Source of the DNA: Neocallimastix lanati (nom. inval.)
Taxonomy: Eukaryota; Neocallimastigomycota; Neocallimastigomycetes; Neocallimastigales; Neocallimastigaceae
Length of the DNA stretch: 64,000 nt
Reading direction: 5' to 3'
Assembly: GCA_016946835.1 (NCBI GenBank)
Contig: JACVTC010000004.1
Span: 2,393,673 to 2,457,672, forward strand
Shown here: positions 27,701 through 39,700 of the stretch, piece after piece
How the letters are laid out: each line of letters begins with the position of its first letter
How positions within the stretch are numbered: position 1 is the first letter of the stretch
Made by a program: the position numbers and the translations under genes
Notes under the pieces: generated by a model
What the model was told of the DNA's origin: nothing
Seen by the model: only the letters and a program-made list of their open reading frames with translations
Databases searched by the model: none

Positions 27701-30700
27701 GTTGTTGAAGTTCCTTCTTCTGAACCAGGTAAAAAGAAGTTTATCAAGAGAATAATAAGATACATTACCATAATCAATCCAACCACTGGTGAAAAGGAAG
27801 TTGTTGAAGAACCAGTTGAAGAAATTCCAATTGAAGAAGTTTCTTCTGAACCAAAAGAAGAAGTAGTTCTTGAAGACAAGCCAACTGAAGAAGAACCAGT
27901 TGAAGAACAACCAGTTGTTGAACAGGTTACTGAAGTTGTTGAAGAGCAATCAATTGAAGAAAAATCAACTGAAGAAAAACCAGTTGAAAGTGAAAAGAAA
28001 CCGGGCTTCTTAGATAAACTTGCTCAAAAGATTACAGATTTAGTTGAACCAAAGGATGAAGTTGAAGAAAAGCCAATTGAAGAAAAACCAATTGAAGAAG
28101 TTTCTTCAGAACAAAAGGAAGAAGTTATTGAAAAACAACCAATTGAAGAACAACCAATTGAAGAACAACCAATTGAAGAACAACCAGTTGAAGAAGTTAC
28201 TTCTGAACAAAAGGAAGAAGTTGTTGAAGAACAACCAATTGAAGAACAACCAATTGAAGAACAACCAATTGAAGAACAACCAATTGAAGAACAACCAATT
28301 GAAGAACAACCAATTGAAGAACAACCAATTGAAGAACAACCAGTCACCTTAAAAGATAAACCAGTTGAAGAACCGGTTGGTGAAGTTAAGGAAGAAGTTG
28401 TTGAAGTTCCTTCTTCTGAACCAGGTAAAAAGAAGTTTATCAAGAGAATTATTAAGTACATTACAAGAATTAACCCAACTACTGGTGAGAAGGAAGTTGT
28501 TGAAGAACAACCAATTGAAGAACCAGTTAGTGAAGTTAAGGAAGAAATTGTTGAAGTTCCTTCTTCTGAACCAGGTAAGAAGAAGTTTATCAAGAGAATT
28601 ATAAGATACATTACCATAATCAATCCAAACACTGGTGAAAAGGAAATTGTTGAAGAACCAGTTGAAGAAGTTCCAGTTGAAGAAGTTTCTTCTGAACCAA
28701 AGGAAGAAGTAGTTCTTGAAGACAAGCCAACTGAAGAAGAACCAGTTGAAGAAAAACCAGTTGTTGAACAGGTTACTGAAGTTGTTGAAGAGCAATTAAT
28801 TGAAGAAAAACCAAATGAAGAAAAACCAGTCGAAAGTGAAAAGAAACCAGGCTTCTTAGATAAACTTGCACAAAAGATTACAGATTTAGTTGAACCAAAG
28901 GATGAAGTTGAAGAAAAGCCAATTGAAGAAAAACCAATTGAAGAAGTTTCTTCAGAACAAAAGGAAGAAGTTATTAAAAAACAACCAATTGAAGAACAAC
29001 CAATTGAAGAACAACCAATTGAAGAACAACCAATTGAAGAACAACCAATTGAAGAACAACCAATTGAAGAACAACCAGTCACCTTAGAAGATAAACAAGT
29101 TGAAGAACCAGTTAGTGAAGTTAAAGAAGAAGTTGTTGAAGTTCCTTCTTCTGAACCAGGAAAGAAAAAGTTTATCAAGAGAATTATAAGATACATTACC
29201 AGAATCAATCCAAACACTGGTAGAAAAGAAATTGTTGAAGAACCAGTTGAAGAAATTCCAATTGAAGAAGTTTCTTCTGAACCAAAAGAAGAAGTAGTTC
29301 TTGAAGACAAGCCCACTGAAGAAGAACCAGTTGAAGAACAACCAGTTGTTGAACAGGTTATTGAAGTTGTTGAAGAGCAATCAATTGAAGAAAAACCAAC
29401 TGAAGAAAAACCAGTCGAAAGTAAAAAGAAACCAGGCTTCTTAGATAAACTTGCTCAAAAGATTACAGATTTAGTTGAACCAAAGGATGAAGTTGAAGAA
29501 AAGCCAATTGAAGAAAAACCAGTTGAAGAAGTTTCCTCAGAACAAAAGGAAGAAGTTATTGAAGAACAACCAATTGAAGAACAACCAATTGAAGAACAAC
29601 CAATTGAAGAACAACCAATTGAAGAACAACCAATTGAAGAACAACCAATTGAAGAACAACCAATTGAAGAACAACCAATTGAAGAACAACCAATTGAAGA
29701 AAAACCAATTGAAGAACAACCAATTGAAGAACAACCAGTCACCTTAGAAGATAAACCAGTTGAAGAACCAGTTAGTGAAGTTAAGGAAGAATTTGTTGAA
29801 GTTCCTTCTTCTGAACCAGGAAAGAAGAAGTTTATCAAGAGAATTATTAAGTACATTACAAGAATTAACCCAACTACTGGTGAGAAGGAAGTTGTTGAAG
29901 AACAACCAATTGAAGAACCAGTTAATGAAGTTAAGGAAGAAATTGTTGAAGTTCCTTCTTCTGAACCAGATAAGAAGAAGTTTATCAAGAGAATTATAAG
30001 ATACATTACCATAATCAATCCAAACACTGGTGAAAAGGAAATTGTTGAAGAACCAGTTGAAGAAATTCCAATTGAAGAAGTTTCTTCTGAACCAAAAGAA
30101 GAAGTAGTTCTTGAAGACAAGCCAACTGAAGAAGAACCAGTTGAAGAACAACCAGTTGTTGAACAGGTTACTGAAGTTGTTGAAGAGCAATCAATTGAAG
30201 AAAAACCAACTGAAGAAAAACCAGTCGAAAGTGAAAAGAAACCAGGCTTCTTAGATAAACTTGCTCAAAAGATTACAGATTTAGTTGAACCAAAGGATGA
30301 AGTTGAAGAAAAGCCAACTGAGGAAAAACCAAATGAAGAAAAACCAATTGAAGAAAAACCAGTTGAAGAAGTTACTTCTGAACAAAAGGAAGAAGTTGTT
30401 GAAGAACAACCAATTGAAGAACAACCAATTGAAGAACAACCAATTGAAGAACAACCAATTGAAGAACAACCAATTGAAGAACAACCAATTGAAGAACAAC
30501 CAATTGAAGAACAACCATATGAAGAACAACCAATTGAAGAACAACCAATTGAAGAAAAACCAATTGAAGAACAACCAATTGAAGAACAACCAGTCACCTT
30601 AGAAGATAAACCAGTTGAAGAACCAGTTAGTGAAGTTAAGGAAGAATTTGTTGAAGTTCCTTCTTCTGAATCAGATAAGAAGAAGTTTATCAAGAGAATT

Positions 30701-33700
30701 ATAAGATACATTACCATAATCAATCCAAACACTGGTGAAAAGGAAATTGTTGAAGAACCAGTTGAAGAAGTTCCAATTGAAGAAGTTTCTTCTGAACCAA
30801 AAGAAGAAGTAGTTCTTGAAGACAAGCCAACTGAAGAAGAACCAGTTGAAGAACAACCAGTTGTTGAACAGGTTACTGAAGTTGTTGAAGAGCAATCAAT
30901 TGAGGAAAAACCAACTGAAGAAAAACCAGTCGAAAGTGAAAAGAAACCAGGCTTCTTAGATAAACTTGCTCAAAAGATTACAGATTTAGTTGAACCAAAG
31001 GATGAAGTTGAAGAAAAGCCAACTGAGGAAAAACCAAATGAAGAAAAACCAATTGAAGAAAAACCAGTTGAAGAAGTTACTTCTGAACAAAAGGAAGAAG
31101 TTGTTAAAGAACAACCAATTGAAGAACAACCAATTGAAGAACAACCAATTGAAGAACAACCAATTGAAGAACAACCGGTCACCTTAGAAGATAAACCAGT
31201 TGAAGAACTAGTTAGTGAAGTTAAGGAAGAAGTTGTTGAAGTTCCTTCTTCTGAACCAGGTAAAAAGAAGTTTATCAAGAGAATTATAAGATACATTACC
31301 ATAATCAATCCAAACACTGGTGAAAAGGAAATTGTTGAAGAACCAGTTGAAGAAGTTCCAATTGAAGAAGTTTCTTCTGAACCAAAAGAAGAAGTAGTTC
31401 TTGAAGACAAGCCAACTGAAGAAGAACCAGTTGAAGAACAACCAGTTGTTGAACAGGTTACTGAAGTTGTTGAAGAGCAATCAATTGAAGAAAAACCAAC
31501 TGAAGAAAAACCAGTCGAAAGTGAAAAGAAACCGGGCTTCTTAGATAAACTTGCTCAAAAGATTACAGATTTAGTTGAACCAAAGGATGAAGTTGAAGAA
31601 AAGCCAACTGAGGAAAAACCAAATGAAGAAAAACCAATTGAAGAAAAACCAGTTGAAGAAGTTACTTCTGAACAAAAGGAAGAAGTTGTTGAAGAACAAC
31701 CAATTGAAGAACAACCAATTGAAGAACAACCAATTGAAGAACAACCAATTGAAGAACAACCAATTGAAGAACAACCAATTGAAGAACAACCAATTGAAGA
31801 ACAACCAATTGAAGAACAAACAATTGAAGAACAACCAATTGAAGAACAACCGGTCACCTTAGAAGATAAACCAGTTGAAGAACTAGTTAGTGAAGTTAAG
31901 GAAGAAGTTGTTGAAGTTCCTTCTTCTGAAACAGGAAAGAAGAAGTTTATCAAGAGAATTATTAAGTACATTACAAGAATTAACCCAACTACTGGTGAAA
32001 AGGAAATTGTTGAAGAACAACAAATTGAAGAACCAGTTAGTGAAGTTAAGGAAGAAGTTGTTGAAGTTCCTTCTTCTGAACCAGGTAAGAAGAAGTTTAT
32101 CAAGAGAATAATAAGATACATTACCATAATCAATCCAACCACTGGTGAAAAGGAAGTTGTTGAAGAACCAGTTGAAGAAGTTCCAATTGAAGAAGTTTCT
32201 TCTGAACCAAAAGAAGAAGTAGTTCTTGAAGACAAGCCAATTGAAGAAGAACAAATTGAAGAACAACCAATTGTTGAACAGGTTACTGAAGTTGTTGAAG
32301 AGCAATCAATTGAAGAAAAACAAACTAAAGAAAAACCAGTCGAAAGTAAAAAGAAACCAGGCTTCTTAGATAAACTTGCTCAAAAGATTACAGATTTAGT
32401 TGAACCAAAGGATGAAGTTGAAGAAAAGCCAATTGAAGAAAAACCAATTGAAGAAGTTTCTTCAGAACAAAAGGAAGAAGTTGTTGAAGAACAACCAATT
32501 GAAGAACAACCAGTCACCTTAGAAGATAAACCAGTTGAAGAACCAGTTAGTGAAGTTAAAGAAGAAGTTGTTGAAGTTCCTTCTTCTGAACCAGGAAAGA
32601 AAAAGTTTATCAAGAGAATTATAAGATACATTAACCGAATCAATCCAAACACTGGTAGAAAAGAAATTGTTGAAGAACCAGTTGAAGAAATTCCAATTGA
32701 AGAAGTTTCTTCTGAACCAAAAGAAGAAGTAGTTCTTGAAGACAAGCCCACTGAAGAAGAACCAGTTGAAGAACAACCAGTTGTTGAACAGGTTATTGAA
32801 GTTGTTGAAGAGCAATCAATTGAAGAAAAACCAACTGAAGAAAAACCAGTCGAAAGTAAAAAGAAACCAGGCTTATTAGATAAACTTGCTCAAAAGATTA
32901 CAGATTTAGTTGAACCAAAGGATGAAGTTGAAGAAAAGCCAATTGAAGAAAAACCAGTTGAAGAAGTTTCTTCAGAACAAAAGGAAGAAGTTGTTGAAGA
33001 ACAACCAATTGAAGAACAACCAATTGAAGAACAACCAATTGAAGAACAACCAATTGAAGAACAACCAATTGAAGAACAACCGGTCACCTTAGAAGATAAA
33101 CCAGTTGAAGAACCAGTTAGTGAAGTTAAAGAAGAAGTAATTGAAGTTCCTTCTTCTGAACCAGGAAAGAAGAAGTTTATCAAGAGAATTATTAAGTACA
33201 TTACAAGAATTAACCCAACTACTGGTGAAAAGGAAATTGTTGAAGAACAACAAATTGAAGAACCAGTTAGTGAAGTTAAGGAAGAAGTTGTTGAAGTTCC
33301 TTCTTCTGAACCAGGTAAGAAGAAGTTTATCAAGAGAATAATAAGATACATTACCAGAATCAATCCAAACACTAGTAGAAAGGAAGTTGTTGAAGAACCA
33401 GTTGAAGAAGTTCCAGTTGAAGAAGTTTTTTCTGAACCAAAAGAAGAAGTAATTTTTGAAGACAAGCCAACTGAAGAAGAACTAGTTGAAGAACAACCAG
33501 TTGTTGAAAATGTTACTGAAGTTGTTGAAGAAAAACCAATAGAAGAAAAGCCAAATGAAGAATCAGTTAGTGAAGTTAAGGAAGAAATAGTTGAAGTTCC
33601 TTCTTCTGAACCAGATAAAAAGAAGTTTATCAAGAGAGTTATCAGATACATTACCAGAATTAACCCAACTACTGGTGAAAAGGAAGTTGTTGAAGAACAA

Positions 33701-36700
33701 CCAATTGAAGAACCAGTTAATGAGGTTAAGGAAGAAGTTATTGAAGTTCCTTCTTCTGAACCAGGTAAAAAGAAGTTTGTCAAGAGAATTATAAGATACA
33801 TTACCATAATCAATCCAACCACTGGTCGAAAGGAAGTTGTTGAAGAACCAGTTGAAGAAGTTCCAGTTGAAGAAGTTTCTTCTGAACCAAAAAAAGAAGT
33901 AATTCTTGAAGAAAAGCCAACAGAAGAACAAACAAATGAAGAACAACCAGTTGAAGAACAATCAGTTGAAGAAAAACCAATTGAAGAACAACCTGTTGAA
34001 GAACAACCAATTGAAGAACCACTTAGTGAAGTTAAAGAAGAAATTGTTGAAGTTCCTTCTTTAGAACCAGGAAAAAGAAAGTACTTAAAAAGAATTGTTA
34101 AATATATTAAGAAAATAAATCCAAGTACTGGTAAGAAGGAAATCATTGCTGAACAAATTATAAACGAAGAACCTGTTGAAAATATTTCTACTGAACCAAA
34201 AGGAGAAGAAGTTCTTGAAGATAAGCCAACCGAAGAACAACCAATTGAAGTACAACCAGTTGAAGAACAATCAATTGAAGAAAAACCAATTGAAGAACAA
34301 CCTGTTGAAGAACAACCAATTGAAGAACCACTTAGTGAAGTTAAAGAAGAAATTATTGAAGTTCCTTCTGGAGAACCAGGAAAAAGAAAGTACTTAAAAA
34401 GAATTGTTAAATATATTAAGAAAATAAATCCAAGTACTGGTGAGAAGGAAATCATTGCTGAACAAATTGTAAACGAAGAACCAGTTGAAAACATTTCTAC
34501 TGAACCAAAAGGAGAAGAAGTTCTTGAAGATAAGCCAACCGAAGAACAATCAATTGAAGTACAACCAGTTGAAGAACAATCAGTTGAAGAAAAACCAATT
34601 GAAGAACAACCGGTTGAAGAACAACCAATTGAAAAACAACCCGTTGAAGAACAACCAATTGAAGAACCATTTAGTGAAGTTAAAGAAGAAATTGTTGAAG
34701 TTCCTTCTGGAGAACCAGGAAAAAGAAAGTACTTAAAAAGAATTGTTAAATATATTAAGAAAATAAATCCAAGTACTGGTGAGAAGGAAATCATTGCTGA
34801 ACAAATTATAAACGAAGAACCTGTTGAAAATATTTCTACTGAACCAAAAGGAGAAGAAGTTCTTGAAGATAAGCCAACCGAAGAACAACCAATTGAAGTA
34901 CAACCAGTTAAAGAACAATCAGTTGAAGAAAAACCAATTGAAGAACAACCTGTTGAAGAACAACCAATTGAAGAACCACTTAGTGAAGTTAAAGAAGAAA
35001 TTGTTGAAGTTCCTTATGGAGAACCAGGAAAAAGAAAGTACTTAAAAAGAATTGTTAAATATATTAAGAAAATAAATCCAAGTACTGGTGAGAAGGAAAT
35101 CATTGCTGAACAAATTATAAACGAAGAACCAGTTGAAAACATTTCTACTGAACCAAAAGGAGAAGAAGTTCTTGAAGATAAGCCAACCGAAGAACAACCA
35201 ATTGAAGTACAACCAGTTGAAGAACAATCAGTTGAAGAAAAACCAATTGAAGAACAACCGGTTGAAGAACAACCAATTGAAAAACAACCCGTTGAAGAAC
35301 AACCAATTGAAGAACCACTTAGTGAAATTAAAGAAGAAATTGTTGAAATTCCTTCTGGAGAACCAGGAAAAAGAAAGTACTTAAAAAGAATTGTTAAATA
35401 TATTAAAAAAATAAATCCAAGTACTGGTGAGAAGGAAATCATTGCTGAACAAATTGTAAACGAAGAACCAGTTGAAAATATTTCTACTGAACCAAAAGGA
35501 GAAGAAGTTCTTGAAGATAAGCCAACCGAAGAACAACCAATTGAAGTACAACCAGTTGAAGAACAATCAGTTGAAGAAAAACCAATTGAAGAACAACCGG
35601 TTGAAGAACAACCAATTGAAAAACAACCAGTTGAAGAACAACCAGTTGAAGAACAACCAATTGAAGAACCATTTAGTGAAGTTAAAGAAGAAATTGTTGA
35701 AGTTCCTTCTGGAGAACCAGGAAAAAGAAAGTACTTAAAAAGAATTGTTAAATATATTAAGAAAATAAGTCCAAGTACTGGTGAGAAGGAAATCATTGCT
35801 GAACAAATTGTAAACGAAGAACCTGTTGAAAATATTTCTACTGAACCAAAAGGAGAAGAAGTTCTTGAAGATAAGCCAACCGAAGAACAACCAATTGAAG
35901 TACAACCAGTTGAAGAACAATCAGTTGAAGAAAAACCAATTGAAGAACAACCGGTTGAAGAACAACCAATTGAAAAACAACCAGTTGAAGAACAACCAAT
36001 TGAAGAACCACTTAGTGAAATTAAAGAAGAAATTGTTGAAGTTCCTTCTGGAGAACCAGGAAAAAGAAAGTACTTAAAAAGAATTGTTAAATATATTAAG
36101 AAAATAAATCCAAGTACTGGTGAGAAGGAAATCATTGCTGAACAAATTGTTAAAGAAGAACCAGTTGAAAATGTTTCTATTGAACCAAAAATAGAAGTTC
36201 TTGAAGATAAGCCAACTGAAGAACAACCAATTGAAGAACAACCAGTTAAAGAAAAACCAATTGAAGAAAAACCAGTTGAAGAACAATCAATTGAAGAACC
36301 ACTAAGCGAAGTTAAAGAAGAAATTGTTGAAGTTCCTTCTGGAGAACCAGGAAAAAGAAAGTACTTAAAAAGAATTGTTAAGTATATTAAGAAAATAAAT
36401 CCAAGTACTGGTGAGAAGGAAATCATTGCTGAACAAATTGTTAAAGAAGAACCAGTTGAAAATGTTTCTAATGAACCAAAAATAGAAGAAATTCTTGAAG
36501 ATAAGCCAACTGAAGAACAACCAATTGAAGTACAACCAGTTGAAGAACAATCAGTTGCAGTACAACCAGTTGAAAAACAACCAGTAGAAAAACAACCAGT
36601 TGAAGAACAACAAATTGAAAAACAAACAGTTGAAGAACAAACAGTTGAAGAACAACCAATTGAAGAACCATTTAGTGAAGTTAAAGAAGAAATTGTTGAA

Positions 36701-39700
36701 GTTCCTTCTGGAGAACCAGGAAAAAGAAAGTACTTAAAAAGAATTGTTAAATATATTAAGAAAATAAATCCAAGTACTGGTGAGAAGGAAATCATTGCTG
36801 AACAAATTGTAAACGAAGAACCTGTTGAAAATATTTCTACTGAACCAAAAGGAGAAGAAGTTCTTGAAGATAAGCCAACCGAAGAACAACCAATTGAAGT
36901 ACAACCAGTTGAAGAACAATCAGTTGAAGAAAAACCAATTGAAGAACAACCAATTGAAGAACCACTTAGTGAAATTAAAGAAGAAATTGTTGAAGTTCCT
37001 TCTGGAGAACAAGGAAAAAGAAAATACTTAAAAAGAATTGTTAAATATATTAAGAAAATAAATCCAAGTACTGGTGAGAAGGAAATCATTGCTGAACAAA
37101 TTGTTAAAGAAGAACCTGTTGAAAATGTTTCTACTGAACCAAAAGGAGAAGAAGTTCTTGAAGATAAACTAATTGAAGAACAATCAATTGAAGTACAACC
37201 AGTTGTTGAACCAATTGTTGAACAAGTTACTGAAATTGTTGAAGAAAAACCAATTAAAAAGCAACCAGTTGACTTAGAGAATAAACCATTTGAAGAACCA
37301 GTTAATAATATAAAAGAAGAAATTATTGAGGTTCCTTCCAAAGAACCAGGTAAGAAGAAATTTATTAAGAGAATCATTAGATACATTACTCGAATTAATC
37401 CAATTACTGGTGAAAAGGAGGTTGTTGAAGAACAACCAATTGAAGAACAAGTTAGTGAAGTTAAGGAAGAAATAATTGAAGTTCCTTCTTCTGAACCTGG
37501 TAAGAAGAAGTTTATCAAGAGAATTATTAGATACATTACCAGAATCAATACAACTACTGGTGAAAAGGAAGTTGTTGAAGAAAAAGTCGAAGAAGTTCCA
37601 GTTGAAGAAGTTTCTTCTGAACCAAAAGAAGAAGAAGTACTTGAAAGTAAACCAATTGAAGAACAACTAGTTGAAAAACAACCAATTGAGGAAAAACCAG
37701 TTGAAGAACCGATTAATGAAGTTAAAGAAGAAATTGTTGAAGTTCCTTCTGGAGAACCAGGTAAAAGAAAGTTCTTAAAAAGAATTGTTAAATATATTAA
37801 GAAAATTAATCCAAATACTGGTGAGAAGGAAATCATTGCTGAACAAATTGTTAAAGAAGAACCAGTTGAAGAACCAATTAAAGAATCAGTTAAAGAACAA
37901 GTTAATGAAAATGTTAATGAAGAAAAACCAAATAAAGAATTAATTGAAAAAATAAATACTGAAAAGGTTGATCAAGTCCCAATTAAAAAGATAATACTTG
38001 AACCAAAGAAAGAAATAATTAAAGGAAATAAAATGGTTAATGAAAAAGTAATTGAAACACCAGTTTCTGAAGTAAGGGAAGAAATCGTTGAAGTTCCTTC
38101 TGGGGAACCAGGTAAAAGAAAGTTCTTAAAAAGAATTGTTAAATATATTAAAAAAATTAATCCAAATACTGGTGAGAAGGAAATCATTGCTGAACAAATT
38201 GTTAAAGAAGAACCAGTTGAAGAACAAGTTAATGAAAATATTACTGAAGTAAAACCAAATGAAGAATTAATTGAAAAAATAAATACCGAAAAAGTTGAAC
38301 AAGTTCCAATTAAAAAGATAATTCCTGAACCAAAGAAAGAAATAATTAAAGGAAATAAGATAGTTAATGAAAAAGTAATTGAAACACCAGTTTCTGAAGT
38401 AAAGGAAGAAATTGTTGAAGTTCCTTCTGGAGAACCAGGTAAAAGAAAGTTCTTAAAAAGAATTGTTAAATATATTAAGAAAATTAATCCAAATACTGGT
38501 GAGAAGGAAATCATTGCTGAACAAATTGTTAAAGAAGAACCAGTTGAAGAACCAATTAAAGAATCAGTTAAAGAGGAGTATATTGAAATTCCTCATGAAG
38601 AAACTGATAAGAAGAAATATGTAAAAAGAACTGTTAAATATGTAAGAAGAATTAATTCAAATAATAATGGAAAAGAAAATAAAGTGAAACCTAAAAAATC
38701 AGAAGTCATGAAAAATTCAATTACTAATGATGAAATGCAAGTTACAAGAAGAGTTATAACTGAGTATATAACTATTGAAGATGAAGAAAATGAACAAGAT
38801 AAAGTTAAAGATACTGAGTTAGAAACTGAAAATATTGTAACTGAAAATGAAGGAGAAGAAATTTCATATGTAACTAAAGCTGTAGTAACCGAACTTGTTG
38901 CACTTATTGAAAGTGAAAGTGAAGATGAAGATGAAAATAAAAAGAAATTAAATAAGGTTATTGTAGAAAATGAAGAAAAAGAAACTATTGAACAAAATAA
39001 TATAAAGAAAGAAATAATTGAAAAAGAAAAGAGGACTAAAAGGAATAAAGATAAATTATTTAATAATTTAAAAATAGACTTTACCAAGAGTAAAAAACAA
39101 TTAAAAGAAAATATTGATATATTAATTGAAAATAAAAATGCTGAGGTCATTAAAAAGGTAGAGGATATAGAAAGTGAAGAAGATAAAGAAAAGACTCCTA
39201 TAAATAGAAGAATTACCAGATATAAAATTAATCCAGTTACCAGAGAAAAAGAAGTAATTAATAGACATATTGAAAATGATTCTCAAGATTTGTATACCAT
39301 TAGAGAAGAAATTGTTGAAATTCCAACTGAAAATTCAAATAAAAGATTTGTAAAGAAAATAATTAAAAGTATTATTAGAATTAATCCTACAACTGGTGAA
39401 AAAGAAATAGTTGATGAAACATCAATAGATAAACCAATAGAACAATTTGATCAACCAATTTCTACTTTAAGAGAAGAAATCGTTGAAGCTCCATCTGAAG
39501 AACCTGGAAAAAAGAGATTTATTAAGAAAATTATGAGATACTTCATAAAAATTAATCCTTTAACTGGTGAAAAAGAAATTATTGATGGTCAACAAAATTC
39601 AGTTATAAGTACTAAAGAAGAAATAGAGGAAGTTCAAGATGAGAATGAAAGAACTGATAATGCTAAATATATTAAAAGAATAATTAGATACAGAATTAAT

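Larger units (their letters stand above)
14150..33560 (+). repeat. Repeat block C (FLDKLAQKITDLVEPKD plus KRIIRYITRINP modules)
   Basis: This is the largest block. The repeating order is: KKPGFLDKLAQKITDLVEPK; EVEEKPIEEKP; EEVSSEQKEE; a variable IEEQP run; VTLEDKPVEEPVSEVKEE; VEVPSSEPGKKKFIKRIIRY; ITRINPTTGEKEVVEEPVEE; and VSSEPKEEVVLEDKPTEEEP. By my count there are 26 copies of the KITDLVEPKD element, from about 14170 to 32870, separated by roughly 0.5-1.2 kb. The segment FLDKLAQKITDLVE has hydrophobic residues spaced like an amphipathic helix. Some units carry two basic modules in tandem (IIKYITRINP then IIRYITIINP). Confidence 0.85.
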
